64,000 nt of DNA from Gossypium raimondii (taxonomy: Eukaryota; Streptophyta; Magnoliopsida; Malvales; Malvaceae): positions 60,769,980 to 60,833,979 of the forward strand of contig NC_068575.1 in the NCBI RefSeq assembly GCF_025698545.1. Direction: 5' to 3'. The translations under genes and the position numbers were made by a program. Position 1 is the first letter of the stretch. Each line of letters starts with the position of its first letter. Below, piece after piece: positions 30,554-42,450 of the stretch. Under the pieces are notes generated by a model. That model was not told the origin of the DNA and made no database searches. It saw nothing but the letters and a program-made list of their open reading frames with translations.

Positions 30554-31997
30554 TTCCAATGCGCTTCTCCCTCGCGTCTAACCTTATAACCGATCATTAC
30601 CGTTGGATTTCTAGAATCATCCACACCAAGGGAATATTCTATTTTGATGCTGATTGGACTTTATAAAAATATGTAAATTAAATATTAAGGAATTTTCTAG
30701 CCATCCGTGGGGGACTTGTTCAACAAATTATATAAATAAATAAATAAATAAATACGAGAAAAAGAAACAAATTGTGGCTCAAATTGAGTTTCAGCTCAAT
30801 AAAATTTAAATTTTTTATTTAAATTCATCTTAATTGGGTAAACAGACCCCATTATATTTATTTCTTATTAACTGTTTTACAAGTAAAAATAATTTTAATT
30901 TCAATCATTATCTTAACAAAAAATATAAATTTTAAATTTAATTTTCAACTTTCAAATTTTAAAATATATTTTATATTATAATTTATTATATACTATAGGA
31001 ATTTAATTATTAAAGTTGGGTTTATTTTGACCCAAATAAGACAAAAAAGTTTGCCCAGTTCTGTCCTAATCCATGTCTTAATCAAACTAATAAAATATTA
31101 TTATACTTGGTGTTCATTTTATAGGAGCAAAACATTATTGGTTAAAAATAAATGAACTTTTGTTAATTATTTAGGTTTTTCCGTTATTATAATTCAAAAA
31201 AAAAGAAATAAATATTTTTTAAAATTCACTGTATTTAACATAACAAATGTTTTTTTAAACAATTCTCTAGATAAACTACTTTTATATTTGTCACATTTTA
31301 ATATATTATATCTATTAATAGTCCACCAATAATACAACATATATTTGCATAAATATTAATTTAACAAAAAAATAAACAATGTATATTTTATACACTTTTC
31401 CTTTTGTTAATTTAAAAGTATTTAAATATTTTCTTTATAATTTTTCTTGCTTAAATTTTACATATGCTTTAAGTGAATTTTTATAGTTGATTGAACTTAA
31501 ATAAATCTTTTATTTGAATAAGTCTTTATTTCAAATGAAAGACAAAAGATTGATTCACGCTAAAAGTTTATTTAGGTATTAAATATTAATTAAAGGGTTA
31601 ATTTCTTAATACGATGAAAAGGACTGAGGTTTATTACATGTTAAATAAAATTAAAGACATTTTTTTAAGTGTAATAAAAATATAAAATTTCCAAATAAAA
31701 TTAAAGCATAATGGAATGATTTTTTTTAAGGCTAACCTCGCAGCCACAAAGACCCCAGTGGTTGCTTGGTTGTCTACCTTTATCTCCATATATTTACAAC
31801 CCAAAGGAAACCCTAATTCACAAAAGATGAAATAAATTAATTGCAAATCTCTAGTTCTTCATATTTAATTACCCTAAAGATAGTGTTAATCATTTTTAAT
31901 ATTGTTATTTTATTTTAAAATTTATTTTTTTGTTTTTATTTTTATAAAGGCAAAAATAGGAGTTTGTAAGAGACACCGGATTATATATTTATGAAAA
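30554..31997. other. AT-rich intergenic DNA
   Basis: Only an (AAAT)n microsatellite (about 30731-30752) and diffuse AT-rich sequence are seen. Confidence 0.45.
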
Positions 31998-32292
31998 GGG
32001 TTAATATACAATTTGGTACTTAAATTTAGTTTCAATGTTTAATTTGATATCTCTTTTGTCTTGATTTGGTATTTGAGTTTGGCTTTAATATTTAATTTGG
32101 TACTCGAGCATTTTTTTTGTCCTAATTAAGTATCTATCGTATTTTTACTAGAGAACATGTGTTAGGGTCACATGATGCTATTTGGTCTTGGTACCAAATT
32201 GAAAATTGAAAATTGAAGCCATTGGAAAAAAAACCTCAAGTACCAAATTGAATATTGAATCCAAACTCGGATACCAAATGTTACATTAACCC
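31998..32292. mobile_element. 295-bp terminal-inverted-repeat MITE upstream of the PPR gene
   Basis: The ends are complementary: 'gggttaatatacaatttggt' left and 'accaaatgttacattaaccc' right, and the similarity continues inward ('tactcgagc', 'cctcaagtacc'). No clean target duplication could be read. It ends about 250 bases before the probable 5' leader of the PPR gene and may supply promoter sequence. Confidence 0.7.
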
Positions 32293-32429
32293 ATTAAAGA
32301 AAAGCAAAATTTTGAAGAGAAAAGGCAAAGCTGTGATAAACTGCTACCGTCACAGCCACTCCCAAATTGCTTGGAAGAAAAAAAAAAAAAAGAAAGAAGA
32401 AAAAAGGGTTGACAACATAGAGAAAGGCA

Positions 32430-33829
32430 AGAAGAGAGCCGCCTCTGTTTCTCTTTCTCTAAAAAAAAATTTACGGAGGCTTCTCCTTTCTTTCTCTGCT
32501 TTCTGTAACAGACCCAGAAGCTTTAACTTTATTTTCAGGTATTTTTCTTCACATAAACTACGATCCTTTTCCTTGTTTTAAATTTTTTGCATTATGTTAA
32601 TAACTTAATATCATTCCTTTACTGGGTTTCAGCTCTTTTGGTTTTATATTGCACCATTTAAAAACAGACCTTTATGTTTTTTTTTTATTAATGGATAATT
32701 TCTTTTTTTCCTTCTTTACTTCAAGATTAAGTATGTAGGCTTTGTTGGTTCGTTCTAAAAGGAAATTGGAACTTGTTTTATTTTGGGTTAAAATTGTTAA
32801 AAGCATTAAGAGGTTAGTCAAAGGAAAAGACGCGTTTTTAAGGGGGGTTTGGGGTTGCCCGTGTCCTTTTGTTGTTCTTATTGATCTGTTGTGTAAAACA
32901 AAGCACTTGGTGTTAATTGAAGTTATTTGCAATATATTTGATTGGTTTTCTTTTGCGGGTGACTGATTTTGTTGTCATTTAGAGTATGCTAAAGTGAATG
33001 GAGAATTGCTTGCTAAAAGAGGTGAAAGGGCTGCCAAATTATGTAATTTTTTAGATCTAGTTCGAGAAATTTTCTTATTTTCCTACTGCTTTCGGAGATC
33101 GACGATGTAGACCAAACTTATGTTTGGTTTTTGGTGGATTTTGAACTGTTAGTAGGGAAAATAGTGGATGCAATGGATTATTTCTTTTGACAGGTAAAAG
33201 GAGGAATCATTCTTTTTGACTAATTATGTTTCTCTGTCACATTATAAGTGTTTGAATGTCACCTCTGGGATCGGTACCATTCTTCTACGGTTGCAGAGTG
33301 TAGATAAGGTATCCGGAATGTTTGTATTACTGGTAAAAATGTTGTAGGCACATGGAGTTCTCCCATTTGGAATTGATAAAGAGGAGTTAGAGCTGAAAAA
33401 TCTTTTAGAAACATACAATTTATAGATTATAAAAAACAGGCTCCTTGTTTATTCCGTGCAGCAGAGTGAAGTCATTGGTTTAAGGTGATTCTTGTTCATA
33501 TGCTCTATACGATGTCTAGACGCAATAACTTCTCATTTTCTGTGATGTGTAACCTGTTCTATTGCTTTTCCAGCTGTTATGAAGATATCGAAGGGCAATG
33601 CGGGTTTTAAAATTGTTCATATGATATTCATCTGTCTCAAAATATAATTAGCTGACATTTAGTGGCATGTAACGCTATTTGTTTTGTAGCAAATATGCAG
33701 ATTATCCTCTTTGCCTTTGGCTTGTTTTAGTGCCTTGTCTTTGTATTATCAATGTTTTTCTTAATGATTGATACACGGGGGTTAAACTTTTCTTCCTTTG
33801 AAAAATTTTCTGGTCTGTGTGTGCAGATC
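32430..33829 (+). other. 5' leader and leader intron of the PPR-SMR gene
   Basis: A CT-rich stretch at about 32430-32538 looks like a 5' untranslated exon ending CAG before GTATTT. A T-rich acceptor 'gtgtgtgcag' ends at 33826, three bases before the ATG at 33830. The predicted leader intron is therefore 32539-33826, about 1.3 kb. Leader introns often raise expression in plants. Additional small exons cannot be excluded. Confidence 0.55.
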
Positions 33830-36412
33830 ATGTTACGAGCAAAGCATATCGGTAATCTCTCCAATGGTGCAAGGACATTTCTATTTAGTGGCTCACGAGG
33901 TACTGCTGCAGATGGGAATTCATGCACGTGCCCTGAAGACGAGTCCTGTGTTTCAAGAAGGCAGAACATAAGAAATGAAGCTTTGTCAAAATCCTCATCC
34001 AGGGGAGCTCTGAAGTTGGCGATTGTATCCCAAGCTGTTGATTCTCATGAAGCTGAGAGAGTACCACAGCTTGTCTCCAATCCTATTCCGTTGCGTAGAT
34101 CTAACATTGTAAATTCTGCCGGCAGCGCTAATGCTATTCAACATGATGAACATGCATCAGCTACTATTTCTGACCAATTTGTTAAAGTTGGCATTGAAGC
34201 TGTATCGTTCTTGTCCGACCTGATGAATTATAAGCTTCCTTTGTCTGATGGGGGTACGATATTAGGCTCACCTGGACGTTGTGTGGTCGAATCAACAAGG
34301 TCACTTCCAAATATAAAATCCCCAGCTTTCAGGTCTGTCAAACGAGAGAACATTGCCAAAGTCAATCCGAAACCATCATCTGAAATAGCGGCTGGGGATA
34401 AATCAACAGTTAGCTACAATGGTACGAAAGATAGAGGTAATAATAAATCCAATTTTGTTAGAGGTTACAAGCGAGTTTCAAATGCGGAATTTGTGGATTC
34501 ATCAGAAACTCATAGTAGTTCTGCAAACACTTATGATAGGAGGAAGCCTATACCACAGAGAGTGAAAGCTCAGTCTCATCATTTTATGTCGAACTTGAAT
34601 TCCAATGTAATACCTTCTCATGCAAAGGTTTCGGATCCTGGCATAGATGGTTTTAGGAAATCCTTTAGAGACATGAAAACGGCAACCACCGGAGTTTGTA
34701 TGACCAGACCTTTAGGAGGCATGGGGCATGTTGTGGAAAGTGTATCCCAGATATTGCGACAGCTGAAGTGGGGCTCTGCTGCCGAGCAAGCTCTTAAAAA
34801 TCTCAACTTTTCAATGGATGCATATCAAGCGAACCAAGTGCTAAAGCAAATACAAGATCCTGCAGTTGCTCTTGGCTTTTTCTATTGGTTAAAAAAGCAG
34901 GCTGGATTCAAGCATGATGGTCATACATACACTACCATGGTGGGTATCCTTGGTCGTGCAAGGCAGTTCGGGTCAATAAATAGATTGCTTGATCAGATGG
35001 TGAAGGATGAATGTCAGCCAAATGTTGTGACATACAATCGTCTTATTCATAGTTATGGGCGTGCAAATTACTTGAATGAAGCTATGAACGTGTTCAATCA
35101 AATGCAGGAAATAGGTTGTGAACCTGATCGTGTCACGTATTGTACTCTTATTGATATCCACGCCAAAGCCGGGTTTCTTGATGTTGCCATGGACTTGTAC
35201 CAAAGAATGCAAGCAGTTGGCCTTTCGCCTGATACCTTCACTTATAGTGTGATAATCAACTGTCTCGGAAAAGCTGGGCACTTACCCGCTGCCGACAGGC
35301 TGTTTTGTGAAATGGTCGATCATGGTTGTGTTCCTAATCTAGTTACTTACAACATCATGATTGCTTTACAAGCAAAGGCAAGAAACTATGACAGCGCATT
35401 AAAACTTTACCGTGATATGCAGAATGCTGGATTTGAACCTGACAAGGTCACGTACAGCATAGTAATGGAGGTGCTTGGACACTGTGGATATTTGGATGAA
35501 GCAGAAGCAATTTTCGGTGAGATGAAAAGGAAAAACTGGGTGCCAGATGAACCTGTTTACGGCCTGCTGGTTGACTTATGGGGTAAGGCCGGTAATATTG
35601 AGAAGGCTTGGCGATGGTATCAGGCCATGCTGCAAGCTGGGTTGCGCCCCAATGTTCCTACTTACAATTCTTTGCTCAGCGCTTTCCTTCGAGTACACAG
35701 GTTGCCTGATGCTTATAACTTGCTACAAAGCATGCTGGATTTGGGTTTAAATCCTTCTCTGCAAACTTATACCTTGCTCCTGAGTTATTGTACAGAAGCC
35801 AGGTCACCATATGATATGGGGATTTGTTCCCAGCTCATGGCTGTCACAGGTCATCCCGCACATATGTTTCTGCTGTCTATGCCTTCAGCAGGACCTGATG
35901 GCCGAAATGTGCGGGACCATGTGGATAAGTTCTTGGATATGATGCACAGTGAGGATAGAGAGAGCAAGAGGGGGCTGGTGGATGCTGTTGTGGATTTTCT
36001 TCACAAATCGGGGCTTAAGGAGGAAGCTGGGTCTGTTTGGGAGGTAGCTGCAGAGAAAAATGTGTACCCAGACGCTGTTAGAGAGAAAAGCTCCTGTTAT
36101 TGGCTAATCAACCTACATGTGATGTCGGATGGTACTGCTGTAACAGCATTGTCTAGGACACTTGCCTGGTTTCGCCAGCAAATTCTAGTTTCTGGTATCA
36201 GTCCCAGCAGGATTGATATAGTGACTGGATGGGGCAGGCGGAGCAGGGTTACCGGATCATCACTTGTGAGACAAGCTGTTCAGGATCTTCTCAGTATTTT
36301 TAGCTTTCCATTTTTCACCGAGAATGGCAATTCCGGGTGTTTCGTAGGGTGTGGAGAGCCTCTTAACAGATGGTTACTTCAATCATACGTGGAGCGGATG
36401 CATTTACTTTAG
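33830..36412 (+). CDS. PPR-SMR protein, At1g18900/At1g74750 type
   Basis: Pentatricopeptide-repeat protein of 860 aa in one coding exon, the length I recall for Arabidopsis At1g18900. The N-terminal 360 residues are Ser/Asn-rich and not repetitive. Eight to nine 35-residue PPR motifs follow at about 365-680, with typical TYN/TYS starts and 'G..PD/PN' ends, and a small MutS-related (SMR) domain at about 754-860 including 'DIVTGWGRRSRVTG'. PPR tracts bind organellar RNA; SMR domains of plant PPR proteins bind or cut nucleic acid. Organelle targeting is expected, but the N terminus gives no decisive signal. The start at 33830 is chosen because the upstream in-frame ATG at 33752 lies before the splice acceptor at 33826. 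Intact. Confidence 0.93.
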   Translation: MLRAKHIGNLSNGARTFLFSGSRGTAADGNSCTCPEDESCVSRRQNIRNEALSKSSSRGALKLAIVSQAVDSHEAERVPQLVSNPIPLRRSNIVNSAGSANAIQHDEHASATISDQFVKVGIEAVSFLSDLMNYKLPLSDGGTILGSPGRCVVESTRSLPNIKSPAFRSVKRENIAKVNPKPSSEIAAGDKSTVSYNGTKDRGNNKSNFVRGYKRVSNAEFVDSSETHSSSANTYDRRKPIPQRVKAQSHHFMSNLNSNVIPSHAKVSDPGIDGFRKSFRDMKTATTGVCMTRPLGGMGHVVESVSQILRQLKWGSAAEQALKNLNFSMDAYQANQVLKQIQDPAVALGFFYWLKKQAGFKHDGHTYTTMVGILGRARQFGSINRLLDQMVKDECQPNVVTYNRLIHSYGRANYLNEAMNVFNQMQEIGCEPDRVTYCTLIDIHAKAGFLDVAMDLYQRMQAVGLSPDTFTYSVIINCLGKAGHLPAADRLFCEMVDHGCVPNLVTYNIMIALQAKARNYDSALKLYRDMQNAGFEPDKVTYSIVMEVLGHCGYLDEAEAIFGEMKRKNWVPDEPVYGLLVDLWGKAGNIEKAWRWYQAMLQAGLRPNVPTYNSLLSAFLRVHRLPDAYNLLQSMLDLGLNPSLQTYTLLLSYCTEARSPYDMGICSQLMAVTGHPAHMFLLSMPSAGPDGRNVRDHVDKFLDMMHSEDRESKRGLVDAVVDFLHKSGLKEEAGSVWEVAAEKNVYPDAVREKSSCYWLINLHVMSDGTAVTALSRTLAWFRQQILVSGISPSRIDIVTGWGRRSRVTGSSLVRQAVQDLLSIFSFPFFTENGNSGCFVGCGEPLNRWLLQSYVERMHLL

Positions 36413-37741
36413 CTTGCCGTCCTCGTAGCACAACAGAATTTTGTTGGAGGATGTAGAAGAGGAAGAGGTTTTGTATATTTATTTAAATTATTCGCAGCCT
36501 TTCAAAGGAAGTTAAATAAGGAGCTGATGGCAGCTTCTTCATCATGTTACAGTTAAGATTAGCTTTTGATTGAAAATTCAAACCCCGATATTGGATCCAA
36601 GTGCTATGCAATGGCGACCGGTCTATTGAGCAGCAGGATATATATTGATATATATAGTGTTAATGGCAAAAACTTTTGCCTTAGAAGTTTATGTAAATGA
36701 TCCAACTTGAACAGGGAATTTGCAGACAGATTTGTCATTTTTCTATTTTTTAAAATTTCAGTATGTGATGATTTTAACCCTTCCATTTTCTCTGGTTTAG
36801 AGAATTGCTAACTGTAAGCTATCGATGCAGCTGAAATACGAGTACCGTTGATCACCGGTGGGGGCAATCTGAGAACTGACGTGAGTTAAAATTGCTTAAT
36901 TTGACAATGGCGCGGTTCCCTAGTCATTTGCCATCAACTTCATCCTGTGATTTTGTTGATAAAGTAAATCTATAAAATTAATTGATAAAAATCTTTGAAT
37001 CAGATTGAGTTAGCCAGTAGGAGCAGGAGTCGACCGGGATAACGGTCCAAAAACTTAATTAACACCCGAAAATTCATAAAAACGATTTTTACTTGAAAAA
37101 TTCATGTAATTATGAATTGGAATAAACACAACGCAATTAACATTGGAAAAGATAGGGTTCAGTCCATTTTAATGGCAATTATTATTTTAACCAGATAGAA
37201 TAAATAAAAACCAAATTATTTAATCTACAAGCTTTGAACTTGAAATCTTTATGTTAGGAGCATGAAGCTACAATCAACCAAGCTAATAAACTCAGTTGTT
37301 TCGCTTGTAAAAAATATATATATATATGTAGGTTTTCTTCATTGGTTAGATGGTAATATATTAATTTTTGGATTTAAAAAAAGAGAGAATATTTTAATTT
37401 TAACTCCTCTAAAATATTAATGATTTAAATTTAAATTTGATTAAAACAAAAAAAAAATGCACATCCCTAGTATTGCTACTTTGTTTGAAGGATGTTGGCC
37501 GGGATTAAAAGAAAGCTAAAATGCAGCATTTATTTGAGATTGTCAAAAGTTCTGGTTCAGAAATGTTTATATTTTTCTCATCTACATTCTACAAACATCA
37601 AAATGCCCCTCTAAATTTGGTATTCTGTGATGTAATTGGAAAATTAAATCAAACAAACTTCGGTTCTGCTAAACTGAAACCACTGATGCAGCCCTAGCTA
37701 TCTCTCGAGAGCAGAGTTTTGATATGTCGAAAACTTGGGTT
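36413..37741. other. PPR 3' flank and repeat-bearing intergenic DNA
   Basis: The first 400 bases are probably the PPR 3' untranslated region. A SINE-like repeat in minus orientation lies at about 37225-37430; a second copy is at 38335-38540. Confidence 0.5.
37225..37430 (-). repeat. tRNA-derived SINE-like repeat, copy 1
   Basis: Shares with 38335-38540 the block 'gttaggagcatgaagctac' / 'gttagtagcatgaatctac', then 'aaccaa..gagcta.taaactcag', a TA-rich stretch, 'ggttt.ct..attggttaga' and 'ttttaattctaactcctcta'. On the minus strand it has a tRNA-like A box (TAGCTTGGTTG here, TAGCTCAATTGG in copy 2), which points to a tRNA-derived SINE. Confidence 0.55.
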
Positions 37742-37978
37742 TTAAGTGATAACCGGTTGCTTCTGCATGAATGCAATTCCCTTCTCGATGCTGGCCTTTA
37801 ATTTTGGCTTAAGAGCTTCCAAAGCCTTCTCTTTGTATTTGGATAAGCGTATGAGTTCAGATGGAATCAAAGCTTCAACCCATAATGGAAATCAGTCTGA
37901 TGGACTGCATGAAAGAGCACTCCTAGATGTCCCAATCTCCATCCAAAGCGTGAAGGGATGATTCTACAAAATTTGGGG
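37742..37978 (-). pseudogene. exon-like coding fragment, family not recognised
   Basis: On the minus strand, after a good splice acceptor (ctgtgcag at about 37979-37986), a protein-like segment runs to a TAA at 37742. Its last 45 residues contain 'FPLWVEALIPSEL', 'KYKEKALEALKPKLKASIEK' and end 'MQKQPVIT'. An in-frame TGA at 37892-37894 interrupts it just before FPLW, where Trp would fit. No upstream exons are found. It looks like the last exon of a broken or truncated gene; I do not recognise the family. Confidence 0.45.
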
Positions 37979-38334
37979 CTGCACAGGTGATAGAAGCAAA
38001 GGTAACTTGGTAGACTGCGAACTCTAGACGAAAAGACAAATCTTTATTGAATAACTTCTCTAATAGAGGTCGTCCACATGGAGAGGAGCAATCTCATGAT
38101 ACAAGCTGGAAAAACAAATGCAAAAGATGAAAACATGGCTGGACCTAATTGCCTATTTATAGCTTTAAGGATCAATTATTTGCAGCACAACAGAATCTGA
38201 AGATAAGCAAATAAAGTAGGTGTGTATGGGTGGTAACGTATCAATAGGCCGTGGACAAGGTGGCAGACCCTGCACCTGCCTTTGCCTCCACAACCTCTGT
38301 CCCGCCAAAGATAAAAAACTAAATATAAATTATT

Positions 38335-38540
38335 TGGCCTACAAGTTTCAAACCTACTGCCTTCGTGTTAGTAGCATGAATCTACAACCAATTGAGCTAG
38401 TAAACTCAGTTATATTATTGGTAGAAACACTAATATATGAAGGTTTCTCTATTGGTTAGATGAGAATATTTTAACTTTCGAATTTAGAAAAAAAAAAAAC
38501 AACAATATTTTAATTCTAGCTCCTCTAAACTATTCATCTT
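38335..38540 (-). repeat. tRNA-derived SINE-like repeat, copy 2
   Basis: Second copy of the repeat at 37225-37430, same orientation, about 1.1 kb away. On the minus strand the A-box-like TAGCTCAATTGG fits the tRNA promoter consensus and a degenerate B box (GGTTTGAAAC) follows. Confidence 0.55.
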
Positions 38541-39715
38541 TTAATTTTAATTTTTTAACATCTTAAATGAAAAATATTGTATTTTTAAAGATTAACGTAT
38601 TGTGTGATTCACTTCCTTTTCCTCCCACATGTCTTGCATTTAAAAATGGTATTCGGTATTGAATATTATATCAATTGTTAATTCGTCAAAATAAATTTAG
38701 ATTAAATCCTATGATATTTAAATATGGGACTTTAAAATTATGAAGAAAAAAAGCTTAAATACCAATGTAAAAAAGTGATATAGATTGAAGGTAAAATCAT
38801 GCTTCAAACCAAATATTTATTACAATAAAGAAAATCATCAAAGATGTTAAACCAAGCAAGTAAGCTGATTTTTTGACAAACATTTATTAGAATGGAGAAA
38901 GGTAATTAGTATAGACTGGTTGAATCGAGTTTAATGTATAAGGACTAATTCACTTGTCTTTTAAGAGATAAAATATAATCTAACACTTAATACAAAAACT
39001 TTCGTAGTATTCTTACCTTTTATTTTGTACTTTAGCTTTAACAACAGGTTTTTAATAAATTATATCATACTTGTATTTAGGTTTCTTTCATCTTCCCCAT
39101 TGGTGAGAATTTGAGATGGAATAAATTGAGGTATATTCTTTTATTTGGTATGTTGGGTCCTTTGGATTACACAGTGAGTCTTGTGGTTTTACAATAACAA
39201 CCCTTTTAAAGTTATTTTTAATAAAAATAAAGGTATAAGTTCAATGTATATATGTATTATTTTTTAATATAATAAATATTTTTACTCGTAATCCTCAAAT
39301 GGTAGAAAAACACAGTTAAGTGCACTTAAACTTATATATTCTTTGTTATTGTAATGGTAATGACGCCAACTGTGCTAAGTAAGGTCATTTGAATAGTTAG
39401 TTGAATAACTAATTTGGAGAGAGGTTGGTTGACTTAAGAATCGGTATGGACTGGTTGAACGAATTGAAAATTGGTTGAATTGGAATTTAAATATATTTTC
39501 TAAATTTTTAATGATTTATTTAATTAAACTGATGGACCAACCATCGAGACTGACAAATAGGTGGTCTGATTGATTTGATCATTAGTCCAGTCCGATTCTA
39601 AAAACCTTAGTGCTAAGATGATTTAGCATAAATTTATTTTTATAAAATAATTAAAGTAAATAATTATATGAATGATAAAAATGAATGTAAAAATATTATC
39701 ACACATGCTAACGAC

Positions 39716-39972
39716 GAGGTGCGTAGCTAGGTGTTGGTAGAGGCCCGCCCCCTTAAAATAAAAATTTTCCATTTAGGCCCTCTAAGTTTTTAAAAATTTT
39801 AAATTAGTAAATATAAAATTACACTTTACCTCCCTTAAAAATGATAAAAATTAGATTTAATCATTTAAAATTTTCAAAGATATAGTCTATTTAAATGGTG
39901 AAATTACATTTTAACTATCATAAAAAATACAATTTAATTTCAACTCCCTCTAAAATAAATTCCTGGCTATAC
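39716..39972. repeat. dispersed ~260-bp repeat, copy 2
   Basis: Same unit and orientation as 10283-10545, diverged by substitutions and small gaps. It ends just before the SINE that begins near 39990. Confidence 0.6.
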
Positions 39973-39989
39973 GTCTCTCAACAACCTCT

Positions 39990-40712
39990 TAATCTAGCGG
40001 CAAGAACATTAATGGCTAGTTTGGCAATGCTTTTGAAAAGTACTTTTGAGAAGTGCTTTTGAAAAATTTGAGTGTTTGGTATTGCTGTCAAAAAATGCTT
40101 TTGAGAAATAAAATGTCCATTTTAGATATGATACAAATGTGTATTTAAATAATGTTCAAATTAGTTAATATTATGATATTTTAGTAAAAATATAAAAAAT
40201 AAATTATTATAACTTATTGTTAATATTTTAATATATAATTTTAATTTTAAATATTTCTAAGTAATTAATATTAATTATTTATTAAATTTAATTAGAATAT
40301 ATAAACTATATTTAAATATTTAAATATAATAATTAGATATTTACACAATTGTATTATTTTAAAAATATTTTTATTTTTAATTAATGCTTTTAACACATTT
40401 GTATTATTTTATTTCAAATGTATTTGAAAGAAAAATAGTAAGGTTAAAAAGTAAAATACTAGCCAAAAACACTTTTGGGCTGAAAAAAGTTAAAAATTTC
40501 TGTTTTTTCATATGCGAAAAAGCACTTAAAATAAGTTAAAAAATTTTCTACACTGATATCTGTTTTCTATTGCTTTTTAGGGAAAAATATTTTTTAATGG
40601 AAAAATTCATCTGAGAAGCATTGTAGAACACGGCCTAAGTTGTGAGACATGAGAGGTAGGGTTTGATCTCAAGTAATTCCACCCTCCACCCCCAATTATA
40701 AAAAAAAAAAAA
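39990..40712 (+). repeat. SINE-like repeat split by a MITE
   Basis: The halves 39990-40012 and 40636-40712 join to give a unit alignable with the uninterrupted copy at 13273-13375; the right half ends in an A-rich tail (about 40697-40712). The interrupting 623 bases are the element at 40013-40635. Confidence 0.6.
40013..40635. mobile_element. Tourist-like (PIF/Harbinger) MITE inside a SINE
   Basis: Imperfect terminal inverted repeats: 'ggctagtttggcaatgctt' on the left and 'aagcattgtagaacacggcc' on the right. TAA flanks it on both sides (40010-40012 and 40636-40638), the 3-base target duplication of PIF/Harbinger elements; a single extra T stands between the left TAA and GGC. The 'GGC..GTTTGGCAATGCTTTT' type end also occurs in hAT MITEs, but no 8-base duplication is visible. 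Non-coding. Confidence 0.65.
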
Positions 40713-42450
40713 TACCATTCCAACATTAATACTATTTTAATGAATTTTGATTATTTATTATATTCTTTATATTGATTTTATGATTCAATATTCAAAATCT
40801 ATAATTATCCATTTTGAAAATACAAATCTCACAATTAATTTTAATGGCACCATTACAATATCAATAAATATCAGCACTGGTTTTAATTTTATGTTGTGTT
40901 AAATTTGTAACATAACAAAACATTTATATTATATATGCGTGTCTCCTGTTGATCTTTTTAGACTTTTAAAATCATTTTATATATTTATAAATATGGATAA
41001 TGAGACATTGCAAGTAAACATCAAGATCTCATATATATTTATACTTAAGATGCCATTTGTTCCATTAAGAAACACAACTTATGCCCACTTTCCATTCACA
41101 ACTTCTATTATATTTGAAATAGATTAATTTTATAATAACTTAAAATTAAATGTTTATATACATTTATTTACTGAAAATTAAATGATAATAACTAAAATTT
41201 TAGTTAAAAAGCAATTTATTGGATTATTTATTTAATTTAAATGGATAAATAAAATGATTTTGTATTTAGTCAATAAGGCGTTTGGAAGAATTGGTCCCTA
41301 GTATAGTTTGGGCCACTGGAGGATGAATATTTGGAATCATTCCCCATGAAACTATATATATATTTTTAAAAATTGATTTAAAATTTTATATATTTAATTT
41401 TATTGTAAAAAAACTTAATGCGAAAAAGACGTGATGTTAATATTATGATATATAAATTATTAATTTTAAATATTTTTAGCTTGTTAATAAAAACTGTGTA
41501 TAAAGTCTAATGTGAATGTATTAATTGTATTTCATACATTAAAATTACATTTAAATATAACTCTCATAAAATAATAAAAATCATAAATAATAAAATAATT
41601 GACTTGAACAACTAACATCACTTGCTACCTTGGTTTAGATTTTATTATATATAAAATAAATCTCATGCAAAACTTGTGAGAATTTGCATGAAGTAATAAA
41701 TTTTTTATTATTCATTATATATAAATTAAAATTAATTAATCCCGATGAAGGCTTTTATATTAGAGGTTGGATTACATCTGGTTTTCTTTACTTAAAAACT
41801 TAAATAAATTAATTCATATATATTAAATTAAAAACAAATTAATTATTATTATTAAAATTAGTTCTTATATAATTAAGAAGATATAGATTGGATTGGATTT
41901 GAAACTTAGAATTTTGGACATCATTTCGTTCTTACATGTATAAATTATGCATGAACGAATTAATTTATTAAATAATTAAAAAGATAATATCTTTTTATCA
42001 TAAAAAGCTAATATTTTCTTTTACAAAGTTTAAATTGCTTACACCTACCCTTCGTTGGTTGGTGTGAAAAGCTTCACCTTTCCTGAAAATTTTATATTCT
42101 ATTATTCTTCACATCTCCTTCTAAACAACGTATAACATTTCTCATTTTTATAATTAAAAAGTAAATTAATATTAAAAATAATTTTAATTTGAAAATTATA
42201 TTGTTTTTAACATAGTTATTATATAAAAATAATGAAATATAATATTTACTATTTTAAACACGAAAAAAGCCAAAATAAATCTAATAAATTTATTGGTTCA
42301 TGTATATGTTAAATATATATATAAAAAAAAAGGAAAGTGGGCTTAGCATTAAGTAATAAAATCAATCGTTATTAATTATATATAAATTAAAATTGGTTAA
42401 TCCCCATTTTAGCTTTCTCGCGAATCAAAGTCTCACCCTCTTCCTTCCAT

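Larger units (their letters stand above)
38541..42450. other. AT-rich intergenic DNA with nested repeats
   Basis: No gene is seen. It contains an 'accggtt' type repeat (about 39420-39610, reverse orientation to that at 3335), the dispersed 260-bp repeat (39716-39972), a SINE split by a MITE (39990-40712), and otherwise plain AT-rich DNA. Confidence 0.5.

Noticed and set aside
32255-32581. 108-codon plus-strand open frame
   Set aside because: It runs from a MITE end through a poly-A/poly-T stretch into the PPR leader; Lys/Ser-rich by composition only.
33752-33829. Upstream in-frame ATG of the PPR-SMR gene
   Set aside because: It lies before a strong splice acceptor (33821-33826), within the predicted leader intron; starting at 33830 gives the family length of 860 aa.
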